64,000 bases of DNA. Source: Boesenbergia rotunda (Eukaryota > Streptophyta > Magnoliopsida > Zingiberales > Zingiberaceae). Positions 46,337-56,969 of the stretch are shown piece after piece (the first letter of the stretch is position 1; each line of letters starts with the position of its first letter). The notes below the pieces were generated by a model. That model made no database searches and was not told the DNA's origin. It worked only from the letters and a program-made list of their open reading frames with translations. The position numbers and the translations under genes were made by a program. Where the stretch lies: the NCBI GenBank assembly GCA_024364735.1, contig JAGFNQ010005258.1:1081980-1145979 (forward strand), written 5' to 3'.

Positions 46337-47224
46337 GTTTCTCTTGGTGCAATCCCAACATAAAAAAATTGTGCTATTCATGTTTTTATAGGATATAATG
46401 TCAAAAATTATCAGGATATATAAAGAAAGAGCACACTGACTTTCCTCGATGTGTAATGAATCTAAGCAGTGGGAGGGTAGAAAATCATATGCGCCAGCAA
46501 ATCTTTTCAGTTAGCTACGAGAGCAGGTTCTTTTTCAGTTATTTCTAATGTTGTATTAGCTTTGGATGTTAAAAAACTTATCATTAATATTTCATTTGTA
46601 AAATTGACTCAATGTTTACCAGATGAATAAAAATTTTATATTTGATTGTAGTTTGAAAATTTTATCTCTATTTCAAGTGATGAATGAATTATGGTGATAT
46701 CTAAATTTTAAATTTAAATTATATATTTTAAATAAATATTAGTCATAAGTATAATTGTATGATGTCAATAATCATATGTGATTAACATCACACCTTAACT
46801 GTAGCGTATGGTGGAGACTATGAATGTTTTTAACCGCAGTGCGCACCACGCGTTGTGAATATTCCTAACTACAAGGTCTATCGCAATGTTCATATTGCAG
46901 TACACAGTGCACGCCGGGAATGCTCTTGACAACAGCGTGAGGCCCGCGCTATCGATGTCTTATAATTTTTAACAATTTATAATTGTGTAACGTGCGATGT
47001 GTACTACGAGAAGTAAAATTTAGTGTAGCGTGAATGTTGAATTGAAGTAAGCAAAAAAAAAATAAGAGTTATAGAGATAAAAATGTTAACATGAATATAT
47101 GAATATACGATAATAGATAAAATAAAAAATAAGAATATTAGAAAGAAAATTGGAATAATGTACACTGAAAAAAACTCAAACTCTGATAATATAATAGAGG
47201 GATAAAGATAAAAAGGTTGGATTA
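46337..47224. other. Intergenic, AT-rich
   Basis: No gene recognised. A GC-richer patch at 46800-46945 (GCGCACCACGCG, GCACGCCGGG) may be an old transposon end. The minus ORF at 47004-47327 is low-complexity Ile/Phe/Leu and not credible. Confidence 0.5.
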
Positions 47225-47452
47225 GGTAGTAGATAAATTTAGGATGATCGGTTCGGTCCCACGAAAGTTTTCCACCGATAACGAGGGTAAATCGAAAAGC
47301 GCTCACGGTGGACGATCTAGAAGCCAAGTGTCTCAGGATTCGTGTCCCATTTAAAGGAAAAAATATTATAAAATTTGTTATTGTTAAGGATCAAATCATG
47401 AATATTTGAGATAACGACTAATCAATTTACTATTGTATAGTAGTCCCGGGAG
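47225..47452 (-). mobile_element. SINE relic, copy 1
   Basis: Alignable along its length with the SINE at 49499-49735 at roughly 70% identity by eye and in the same orientation. Shared blocks include CGTGTCCCATTT, TCTAGA(A/T), and the tRNA-like end GACTAATCA...TAGT(A)GTCCCGGGAG. The B box is decayed (ATTTGATCC on minus). Clear flanking duplications not found. Confidence 0.6.
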
Positions 47453-49498
47453 TTAGGATAGAGTAAGATAGATACTTGAGTAGTAACGCATGATGGTGTA
47501 AAAGGGATAGAGTTAATGGAGACGAATGAGTACTATAGTCTGACTCTAGGTATAATTTTTTTTTGTTATTGTTATATATTATTTTATTTTTAATATACAC
47601 TTGCTAGCTGAAGGAAGTAGTCTGTTCAGGCTGCCTTTTGTCGTGGAGAGATTATATTACTGATCAAGCTGAAGTAACATCTGGTTGTTTCTTATTTTAT
47701 TATTAGTTAGGCCAAACTAATTATCAGATGCTCAAATCTGTACCAAGTTTTCCTGTTTGTCCTGTACTTGATTGTTCATCATGATTGGATGTCACATGGA
47801 ATCCAGCAAGCTCTTTGCATTACTTAACTATTTTTTTTAAAAAAAATAAGTTTTCTCTCTAATTCATCTATTTAAAATATAATTTGTGTATAATTAAAAT
47901 TAGACTTTCAAACTATTCATTTTTATTAAAATTTAAAGGATAAAAATCAAAATGACACCTAAATTAAAAGACACATCAAATGGATATTTTTTTTCTTAAA
48001 AAAAATACACATCAAATATTTGATCCCTATAATACCTCTTATTTTAGTATTATTATAATAGCTATAGAGTTGTTATTATATTTTATTTTCAGCATTATTG
48101 TAATAGCTACCATTAGCTATTATAGAGTGTAAAAGTTGGTCTATAATTGTTACAATAGGTAACACTTAATATAATATTATTGTAGTAATGTAAAAACTAT
48201 TTAATACCGTTTACAACTATTTTAAAGTAATTTTAATTTAAAATTATTTTAATGAAGTTTAAATAAGGTCATACGTTGACTCCAAACGCTTCACACGGTT
48301 GACTTCATAATCATCTGTAAAAAAATAAATTAGGAAATTGAGTCAAACATCACATGGGAGGATATTTCTTCTAGTTTCGTCGAAAATCATCCCTTGATTT
48401 GACAATACTACTATCTAGTGATCAACTCAGCCAAGCCCTAATGGATTTAAATGCTTTATTATTATATCAAAAGTGATAATATTTATCTCAAGCGGTCTAG
48501 TATAATCTACCTCCGACTAGATATAAACAAATAAATTACAGAGATATTTTATCTTAATATAATAATCATTTTCATATGAAAAATTTGACAAGACATCTTC
48601 TACTGTTTAATTACTTTGCTATTACACTATATCATGCTAGTAAGCTATCTGACAATTATGAGGTTGGTGCACTGATTGCATGCACACTGTGTGAGGGCGA
48701 CTAATGAATTTGTATGCCTCATCATGTGTTCTTGGACCTTCATAATTTGCAACTAGACAAGGGTGTTGGCTTGGCTCGTGATTGTATACGCAAGCTCCAA
48801 AGAGCTGCTGGTGCACCTAACTTAATCGAATAGTTGAAGGATTGTGTTGTCACTTGCAAGGAGAAGTATAAAACTTAGCTCCTTAATTGGTGAAGCTTAA
48901 ATCGTGTATATGAATCAGGTGCAAAAATGTATCATGGGACCGCTGATGCTAATAAAATGTCTCTTATAATTTATTCTCTTTCAAAATGTATGAGATGGTC
49001 CTGAAATGATTATTAAATAGACGATTTCATCTTTTGTTGTTATTGAATTGTGTATATTGGCAACTAGTGGAAATTGGTTAGCTAAGAGAGGTTGTGTATT
49101 TGAAGTGATGTTCTAAAATGCATTAAGTGGTAGGCGGGCGGCTATCCATCGTCTAATGCCCAGGTGGATTTTTTTTAATATTTTAAATAATTATCAAAAT
49201 ATATAAAATATCTTATAATGTCTAAAATTAATCCAAACATGCATAATTTGTTGGACATACAATGAAAATAACATAAGTACACAAAATAACTCATGCAATC
49301 ATATATCCCTAATTCTTCTTCTAGTCCATCTATGTGTTTCTCTAACACTTCTTCTATATCGATTCAAACTCAAAATTCATGACATTTTTCTCTTTTTTAT
49401 TTGATACAAATTCTTCTTCATAAAATTCTTTTACATTACAATGTTTGTCTTAATATCTTCATCCCCACTATCAATAATTCATCCTTGTGCTATAGTTG
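47453..49498. other. Intergenic, AT-rich, with a possible gene relic
   Basis: Mostly AT-rich DNA without recognisable features, apart from the candidate PMEI-like relic at ~48700-48965 and a GC-rich GTAGGCGGGCGGC motif at 49130-49143 that recurs at 49810. Confidence 0.5.
48700..48965 (+). pseudogene. Possible PMEI/invertase-inhibitor-like relic
   Basis: One frame reads CMPHHVFLDLHNLQLDKGVG, then LARDCIRKLQRAAGAPNLIE, a stop, LKDCVVTCKEKYKT, two more stops and YESGAKMYHGTADANKM. The spacing of small and Leu residues, and an LKDC...C-K-E-K-Y block, are reminiscent of the pectin methylesterase/invertase inhibitor fold. With stops in frame it is at most a dead fragment, and chance resemblance is possible. 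Confidence 0.25.
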
Positions 49499-49735
49499 TA
49501 GGGCTAGGTAGCAGACAAACCTGAGGATGACTAACCCGGCCCCACGGAAGTTTCCCACTAATCACCAGAGTAAATCGGGAAGTATTCACAATAGGCAGTC
49601 TAGAAGTCCAGCGTCCCAAGGTTCGTGTCCCATTTGGAAGATAAATTCTTACAAAATACGCCGTAGCTAGGGATCGAACCGCGAATGCCTAAGATAGCGA
49701 CTAATCACCCTACTACTGTACTATAGCCCCGAGAG
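49499..49735 (-). mobile_element. tRNA-derived SINE with 19-bp target duplication
   Basis: On minus it begins CTCTCGGGGCTATAGTACAG, with an A-box-like TAGTACAGTAGTAGG and a B box GGTTCGATCCC (plus ~49674), the internal RNA polymerase III promoter. A non-tRNA body of about 150 bases follows. It is flanked by 19-bp direct repeats, CATC(C/T)TTGTGCTATAGTTG, at 49480-49498 and 49736-49754 with one mismatch. Long duplications of this kind are made by LINE-type integration. There is no obvious poly-A tail at its 3' end. Confidence 0.85.
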
Positions 49736-49754
49736 CATCTTTGTGCTATAGTTG

Positions 49755-50740
49755 CTTTACTAGCAAGTAGTACATCTACTCTTTTTTCTTTAATGTTTTA
49801 AAAAGTGTTAGGCGGGCGGCCACCCGCCACCTAGCATCTAGGCACCACCTAGGCAGCCTAAGATAGTGTAGCATCTAGGCATGGGTACCACACGCGACCT
49901 AGCATCAACCATTTATATTTTGTAGTAGTGTAACTTTCTTACAATATAAATATTATTAAACATGTCAAATTTATCTGACAACTATATTTTGAGAGTATTT
50001 GAGAGAGTTTTTGCTTATTTAAAAATAATTCTTATAAAGATTATTTTGAAATCAATGAAGCTAAAGTATATAGTATTTGGAAATAGAAGTCAAAAACTAA
50101 TATAAGATAAACTTTAAATGTTTGAAAGAATAATTACTTTTAAGTTTAATTTTTAGTTAAATGATAATAATATCTTTAAATTATATAAATTAATCTTTTT
50201 AATTATTTAAATATAATTTTGATACACTATCAATAATATATTTATATAATTATTATTATATTTTGAATATTTATATAATTATTATTATATTTTATATATG
50301 GTATCAAAATTAATTTTTTTAATAATATGAATGTTTTAAAAAATATATATAAATAATAAAAATAAATATATAAAAAATAATATTATTTACATAAATATAA
50401 TATATATATATATATATATATGATTTTGAAAATTTAAATTATATAAAAATATAAAATATTATTTTAAAATAATTATGTAAAATTATAATTACGTAAAATG
50501 ATAAATTATTTAAGGATATACCTATTGATTTTTAATTTTATATCATAAATAAAAATGTAAAAATAAATAAAAGTATCAAAGTCTTGTTTCAGTAAAATTT
50601 ATAAAAGCTAAAATAAAATTTAACATTTATAAATATTTTTATATAATTAGAATTAAAAAGCAGCGAACGGAAACTTATAGTTAAAATTCATAAACGGACG
50701 CTCTTGATGATTTTTTTTTAAAATCCACCTAATTTTTGCC
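49755..50740. other. Intergenic, very AT-rich
   Basis: A GC-rich hairpin-prone patch at ~49808-49900 (GGCGGGCGGCCACCCGCC and repeated CATCTAGGCA) is followed by ~800 bases of extremely AT-rich DNA with a (TA)n tract at about 50400-50421. No gene. Confidence 0.6.
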
Positions 50741-50741
50741 C

Positions 50742-50750
50742 TATATAATA
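50742..50750 (+). promoter_or_regulatory. Possible TATA box of the DUF4408 gene
   Basis: TATATAATA about 200 bases before the ATG, which would give a 5' leader of ~170 bases. A weaker ATAAATAG at 50864-50871 would give a ~55-base leader. The CT-rich stretch at 50897-50925 (TCTCCATTTTCTTTCTTCTT) is typical of plant leaders. The AT-rich surroundings make either call weak. Confidence 0.3.
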
Positions 50751-50947
50751 AAAAAATATCCTTTTAATTTTGCAATTAAGTTTAAGTGATAATAAAATAT
50801 AATTTTGACGAATTGCCAAATTTTAAAACAATTGCTAAATATTTTTTATCGCGCGTCTCGATGATAAATAGCGTCAGCTAACGCTTAGAGCAAATCACTC
50901 TCCATTTTCTTTCTTCTTCCTCAGATTTGAATCGAAGAAAGTGAGTG

Positions 50948-51757
50948 ATGGCGAATCCGCGCTGGAAATTGCGAGCAGGTGGATATGCGACAGCGATTTC
51001 GGCCTTCCAGATCGCGTTTTGCTTCCTCGGCGTGCTATTCGTCGGCGCCGCCGCCAGGGCCGCCGTCCCCGCGGCCGCAGGCGCTTTGGCCTCCTCCCTC
51101 CCTCGACTCCGGGCGGCCCTCCTCTCCTGGATCCGGCCGCCGTACCTCTTCATCGCTGTCCACTTCATCATCCTCGTCATTTGGAAGCTCTCTGATCAGA
51201 AGCAGCAGCGCGAGCAATGTTCCGTGGAGGAGTTTGGGGATCTCGAAAAGATCAAATCTTTCGACAATTCGCGTTCTTCAAACATCAATCGTAAGCCCTC
51301 CCCGGGCATCTGGGGCTATGAGATTTCGCAATCTCCGTCGCCCGCGGCGGTTTCGTCGCCTGATCTCGCTGAGTCGTCCCAGTCCGACGCGTCCTGCCTC
51401 ACCATGGACTCCGTCGAGAGGTCCACCGCCTCCTCCATGCCTTCAATCAAGAGGAGCGCCGAACCGGAGTCCGATAGAGGAGCTACGGTGGAGGAAGAGG
51501 AAGACTTGGCCGCGGCGCTGGCAACCCTCGGCGTAGAAAACGACTCAATGGAGGCGACTTGGAAGGCGATAATGGACAAGCCGTCTCGGACAGCTGCCTC
51601 GCCTTCAGCGTCGTCGCCTTCCCCGTCGCGGCGAGACTATAGGCGACTAGATCCGCCACCACTGCCGGTAGGTCATGACGAGTTGACTCACCGATTCGAC
51701 GAGTTCATCAAGAAAAACCACCAGCAGATCCGGTTTCACACCGACGCCGGTAGTTGA
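50948..51757 (+). CDS. DUF4408/DUF761 domain membrane protein, 269 aa
   Basis: A single-exon plant-specific protein. The start is the ATG at 50948 (GAGTGATGGCG context); the GTG three bases earlier is not used. Two hydrophobic segments lie near the N-terminus, residues ~14-38 and ~66-81, the second with the DUF4408 signature (PPYLFIAVHFIILVIWKLS). A long Ser/Pro/Glu-rich, probably disordered middle follows. The end (HDELTHRFDEFIKKNHQQIR, from ~243) is the DUF761 motif found near the C-terminus of many plant proteins of this class. Members are membrane-associated and often stress- or pathogen-linked, but their biochemical role is unknown. GC content is high and all codons are intact. It converges on the GRAM gene ~1 kb downstream. 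Confidence 0.9.
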   Translation: MANPRWKLRAGGYATAISAFQIAFCFLGVLFVGAAARAAVPAAAGALASSLPRLRAALLSWIRPPYLFIAVHFIILVIWKLSDQKQQREQCSVEEFGDLEKIKSFDNSRSSNINRKPSPGIWGYEISQSPSPAAVSSPDLAESSQSDASCLTMDSVERSTASSMPSIKRSAEPESDRGATVEEEEDLAAALATLGVENDSMEATWKAIMDKPSRTAASPSASSPSPSRRDYRRLDPPPLPVGHDELTHRFDEFIKKNHQQIRFHTDAGS

Positions 51758-52782
51758 AGAGTGATCATCTTCTCTTCTTCTACTCAGTAAAAGCTTTCTA
51801 CCGGAAGGAGGCTGCTTTGCTGCTAAAAATCAAGCTTTTAGGGTATTTACTGTGTGATTCATCCTTCAAACTTAGTTGCAGAATGATTCCAGAAGATTGA
51901 TTGTTTCTGCTTTTATCTGAAATATGGCCATTCGAATTTCGAATTCCAATTCACAAGCCTCTTTGGTATTTGATACTTTTGCTTCTCGGGGTTTTCAGGT
52001 TTTACTTCAAATGCAGGGCTGCTTCTCTGAGCTGGTGTTGCTGATAAGATTGGCTAGTGACTTGAGGTGTTTGATAGCGTTCAGAATCATCTTTCAATCG
52101 TTTGCTCGGTACCATTCTCTTACTGTCTGCTATAGTTTTGTTCACCGATGTCACAAGATTATTTCCTGCCATTGTTCATAGTTCATGTGGATTACTGTGT
52201 TTGTCGATATTAAGCTCGTTTAGTTTGTGATTTAAATTAGTCAATGTGTAGTAAGAAGACCAACAAGACTTGTATTCCATATTATTACCTAAATATTTGT
52301 TCATGGTTTTGTGATGCCCTTTGTTTCAAAGCCAAAAGAGTAGTCTTCATGAGCTGACTTGTTGATTCTTTAGCATTGACTATTGACTAATCAGTGGATG
52401 AACATTGATGTCGATCTAGTTGACCATTTCTTCTTAGGTTTTACCTAAATTCCATTAAGTAGACAATTAGTGTCTTTCGCCTTCAAAATTGTTTGACATG
52501 TTGAACCGACTCGAGTTAAAGAAACCATAATCCCCTCAATTGTGTAATGCATGCACTTTTACTTGGAAGAGTAGATCTAACAATATCATTTTTGGTCCTT
52601 CTGTTCTTATATGTTATGTTTCTTTCCTTATATCTATGGAAGATGATGAACTCTACTTTAACAACAAGAGTGAATATTGCTCTGAACCAAGATCGGTTGC
52701 AGTTAAAATTTTACCAAGCACATTTCCGGCAACCAAATGTACAAAGTAGGAGGAAGTTAGCTTCCAACTCTCATATATGAAT
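51758..52782. other. Convergent intergenic region and 3' UTRs
   Basis: About 1 kb between two stop codons on converging genes. It should hold both 3' UTRs. Short ORFs at 51924-52181 and 52540-52780 have no domain and no supporting promoter. Confidence 0.6.
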
Positions 52783-54185
52783 TCAATGCAAATCTTCTAG
52801 TTGTGATTCTGAAATCACTCTTCTCAAATACTTCAATGATCTCTGGTAACAGAGAAAGCCCATAAACCAAAACTCAAATTCGTCAACGGTCACTATTTGA
52901 ATGTATTTTTTGTTAGTCTTGTGTGAGTTCTCGCACAGGCTGTTTCTTTTCACCTTTCCCAGTGGAATCAAAACCTGCAGAAATCAATTCATTAGTTAAG
53001 TTTCAGAAGGTCCTAAGACCCTAGCAAGGTAAGATTGATCAAACACTACCTTGTAGGGAACTCGTACCAAACTTCCTTCAGGAGATGTGATTCTGATGGA
53101 TTGATCACTGCAGAAAGCGATCTTATTTATCGAAACGAAGAGCAGGCCCGCAATAGGACCGGCTGTTGTTGATAGGTAGCACTGGAATGCATGGAGAAGC
53201 TTCTCTCCTTTTTCAACTGTGAAACTTTGTCTGAAAACTCTCTGAACTCCACCAGCTTGAAGAATTTTTGCTCCCAAGCTCAATTTTCCCTTAATAGTCT
53301 CTGAAATCTTGGACCCTAAACTCACTGAAATTTTAAAAAAATAAAATAAAATTCTAAGTTCTAGTTCAATTTAATTTGGTTCTTGCATTCCATTTTTTTT
53401 TTTTTTTATCAAGGATCAATAAATAATTTGGTTCTTATATTCCATTTGATCGATATTGTTTCAGTATCGTGCCGATGTTTCGATGAATGGTGCGGGTAAT
53501 GGATTGAAGTTAAGGAAGGGAGGAGATGAAACATAAGAATGAGATATTATCTAAATCGAACATGGTTTTAAATTACTGAAACATGGCATTCCGATTCATG
53601 CTTATCTTTCTCGTCAAAGACTATAATTCAACACAAGATAATGTCTTGTTCCCTTGCTTCATTTTCTTCCTTCTTTAACCTCCAATCTATCATTGACACC
53701 ATGCATAACACAACTCAAGATTTTGAACCTTGATGCTGAGTAGTATCGAGTTTCGGTGATTTACCGGAACGATACGTTTCGCCTAAATGGTATGAGATTT
53801 CAAACCATGAAATAAATTACATACCATGATCTCTTAAATGGTATGAGATTTCAAACCATGAAATAAATTACATACCATGATCTCTGATGCCTTTCATATA
53901 GCTGTCTGCTTTTTTAGTGAGCTTGCTTATCCAGGCAATTGGCGAATCCAATTCTGCACTTTCATATTATAGATTTAGCTTCTCCAAGAGCATGGAAGTT
54001 CGAAGAATAGCTTCAAATAGAAAGATGAGTTTACTTTGTTTGTATCGGGAGGCATCGTAAGAATCAGAATGAAGACAGATTCGATTAAGCTCCGAAACAG
54101 CAACAGATTTCACAGCCGCTTCAGCTCCATATCTGACTAATCGAAGAGGAAGCCCTGCAACTTGATCAAGGTTTGTGTGCTTCAT
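52783..54185 (-). CDS. GEM-like protein with GRAM domain (4 exons), 231 aa
   Basis: Exons on minus: 54185-54035, 53953-53876, 53324-53050, 52974-52783; all introns are GT-AG and the phases join exactly (696 nt). The ATG (MKHTNLDQV) is the first in frame after a TATA box at 54233-54240. Residues 52-104 form the conserved GEM-type lead-in (ISKLTKKADSYMKGIRDH, LGSKISETIKGKLSLGAKIL). The GRAM domain spans ~106-184, with CYLSTTAGPIAGLLFVS and the VPYK/VLIPLGKV junction. The family C-terminus follows (YIQIVTVDEFEFWFMGF). GRAM domains bind lipids or proteins at membranes; the family (GLABRA2-expression-modulator-like, ABA-responsive) is tied to hormone response and cell fate. The specific role here is unknown. 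Length is normal for the family. Intron 2 has a 51-bp duplication. Confidence 0.94.
53784..53885. repeat. Perfect 51-bp tandem duplication across a splice donor
   Basis: Copies 53784-53834 and 53835-53885 are identical (TAAATGGTATGAGATTTCAA... type). The second copy contains the last ~10 bases of exon 2 and its donor (GATCATG|GTATGT on minus). The first copy recreates the same donor 51 bases into intron 2. Confidence 0.97.
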
Positions 54186-54232
54186 TCTGAACTTTGAGGG
54201 TTCCTGGCTCAAAGACTAATGGGGAAGACTCC

Positions 54233-54240
54233 TTTATATA
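54233..54240 (-). promoter_or_regulatory. TATA box of the GEM-like gene
   Basis: TATATAAA on minus, 48 bases upstream of the ATG at 54185, which gives a short leader of roughly 20-25 bases. Confidence 0.65.
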
Positions 54241-54241
54241 A

Positions 54242-56969
54242 CAAGATTCCTTTAAAGCAAGTAGCATAGAAAAAGAAAAGTGGATGGTTCATCATCAACT
54301 ATGGACATTTACGGCGGAAAACTTCAATGAGGTTCCCCAGTTTAGGATCTTGCAAAGAGCACAGCGCAATCTTTGCTTAGCTGGAAAGACAAATATTGCT
54401 GTACTAGAACCAACAATTCACAGGGAATTGGGAGAAGAATATTCATGGAAGAAGCCTTCTGATTGAAGGAAAGTGCACGAGATCACATCGAAGGAAACAC
54501 GAAAAAAAGCCGGACGCGATGGTGCACCACATAACTCCCTCGCCATTGCCTTAGGATCCTATCTGTAATTCCAACTTCTACCAAGCTTTTCTATCTTGAT
54601 AGCCTTCCACTTTGTAGCTTGTCATCTTTTTCAGATAGGGAATCTGCTGTCTACATAGGATCTGCTGGGGGGCCACATTCGACATTCATGTCTGTGCAAA
54701 AGGAGAGAGTATCGAAAATTACGGCAAAGTTTATCAGAACTGCAAAAACAACCGACTGAATTCGATCCATAATGCAAGCTTTTCAAGATCCATAATGCCG
54801 GAGAAGAAAGTTGTGTGCACCTAAGACAACTATCATAATTAGAATAGATCCCTTGCAGCTACCAGCTATAAGCAAGCTACTATCTGTTATGGTTCGGAAC
54901 CATTGATTCAATAAAATCTCGACCTTTAACGTTCAAAAACGGTTATGGTTTATGATTTGAAACCATTGATTATGATTTGGTTCACGATTCACGACAGTTC
55001 GAGATTATTTAAATTGTCTATCTACACACGTAGGTTAAAGGGAATTAAAGATACATAATTCCTTAGTTACTTTGATATTAATATTTTCTACTTCGTCCTT
55101 TGCAAGTTGTATATATTTTTTTTAACTTTCCCCTATCATTAGTGCTAACTTCCAGAATGTTGAGAACACGTAGAAGAATATTATAATAAATCTAAATCAT
55201 CTTTATGTTGTTTTGATATCAATATATGTTTTTATCTAACATTAATATTAATAAATTTTAATGTGATATATATAGAGAGAGGAGTTAGTTAGCTTAAGAT
55301 CTGACTGCACAAACTTTGTGTAATCTTTTCGATTTAAATTTTTATTATACTTAATACTGTAACTCAACTATTACATTTTAAAAGTAAAATCTTAAATGAC
55401 ATAATGACAAGTTAAACAAAATAAAGTAAAAAATAAAAAATATATACTTGATCCTCACTAGTCGCGCGGAAGGAATAAGATCAATAAAATTAGTAAGTTT
55501 TTTGGTAAAATATTTCCATATTAGAGAATACATGGTAAATATAGATTTAAAATTTAATATTAATAGAAATGTAGAATAAAAAAATTAAGGTAAATGAATT
55601 AATTTATATTGATTGACATCATTAATATTATTAAAATTAGAATTTCATTATTAAATCTGGTATAAAATATGATAAACAAATTGTATAACAATTAACGACA
55701 TTCAAAATTGGACAAGGATTTTTAATAAATTAATTTTAGTATCATTATGATTAATGAAATTCAAAATAAATGCATGTTTGAAAACTCACTTTCTGTTTTA
55801 GATTATTTCTAAGACATTTTCCATTTAAAATTATTGATTTCATCAACCACTTCAATCTTTTGATTTGTGCAATTACACACTTGCTCTGAATACTTGGATC
55901 TAAATGTTTTTATTTTCTTGATATATATATAAGGGCGCCCAGCATGGGCGCCCCTCAACACTCGGGGCATCGAGCATGGGCATCCTGATTTCTATATATA
56001 TTTAAATTATTATGTTTTAAAATATTTTTATATTTTAAGAAGATAATATCAAAAGTTTATTATGTTTTAAGTGACTATGATTTAAAAAATAATTAATTTG
56101 ATATAATAAATAAATATATGTATTGGAATATATATGGAATGGTTGGTGAAAAACTAATGAAGGTTTCAAATTTATTCTCATTAATTTGATTTTTCATTTT
56201 CACAAAATTTAAGTTAATTGATTTGATTATAATTTAAATTGTAAAAGTTTTAAAATTCTGATATAATGTATGTGGTAATGGAGAGATATTTAAAGTTAAT
56301 TAACCTTTTAAAATAAAGATTACTTTTCAAAATGAAAAAATTTTAAAATAAAGATTTGACTTTTCAAAATGAAGAAATTATGTAGGCTTTTTATTTAGCT
56401 TTTTTAGCAGACCTCACATAGTAGGATAAGACTTAATTATTTTTTTTTTTATTTAGCTTTCTATTTATAGAAATGTTATTTAGGTGGGAAGTTTCGATAG
56501 TTACTATTTTAGATTTTTTTTATTTTTATAAAATTATTAATATATTGTATCAGAGTTTTACATGATTTTATAATTCCAAGAAGATAATATCAAAGTTTAT
56601 TATGTTTTAAGTGACTATGATTTAAAAAATAAATTAATTTGATACTATAAATAAATATATGTACATAGAAATTGAAAGAAATTCAAAGTTAATTGACTTT
56701 TTAAAATGAAGATTGAATCTTGTAAAATGAAGAAATAATGATTTAGGTCTTAGTAGAATTTGAAATATTTTCATTGATTAGGCTTTTATTTATAAAAATT
56801 TAATTTGATATGATAAATAAGTATATATACGTTGAGAGAATTTCAAAGTAAATTGACTTTTTAAAATAAAAAAATAATAATTATCTATACTAGAATTCTA
56901 AACATTTTCATTGATTAGGCTTTTTATTTATGAAAATATTTTTTAGACAAGAAATTTGGTAATTATTAT
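54242..56969. other. Upstream and intergenic DNA, AT-rich
   Basis: 54242-54900 is of mixed composition with no gene I recognise; the ORF at 54284-54466 lacks support. From ~55000 it is AT-rich. Two direct, diverged copies of one block occur (AAGATAATATCAAA...AATAAATATATG at ~56038-56130 and ~56577-56665), and part of it again near 56800-56950. An isolated GC-rich patch lies at 55932-55986. Confidence 0.55.
55932..55986. repeat. Isolated GGGCGCCC-motif patch
   Basis: About 55 GC-rich bases in AT-rich DNA, with GGGCGCCC, GGGCGCCCC and GAGCATGGGCATCC, resembling the GGGCGCCC clusters in the LTRs at 11005 and 35937. No LTR ends are seen around it. Confidence 0.6.

Noticed and set aside
50878..51180. 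Minus-strand Ala/Arg-rich ORF
   Set aside because: Antisense to the same GC-rich gene start.
50979..51536. 185-codon Ser/Arg/Pro-rich ORF
   Set aside because: An alternative frame of the GC-rich DUF4408/DUF761 gene; no domain and no start context.
52547..52780. 77-codon ORF with a hydrophobic stretch
   Set aside because: Lies in the 3' region between convergent genes, with no promoter, no family and competing frames.
53967..54212. 81-codon single-exon version of the GRAM gene N-terminus
   Set aside because: It begins at a TTG and reads into intron 1; the spliced model starts at ATG 54185 and leaves at the GTAAAC donor after 54035.
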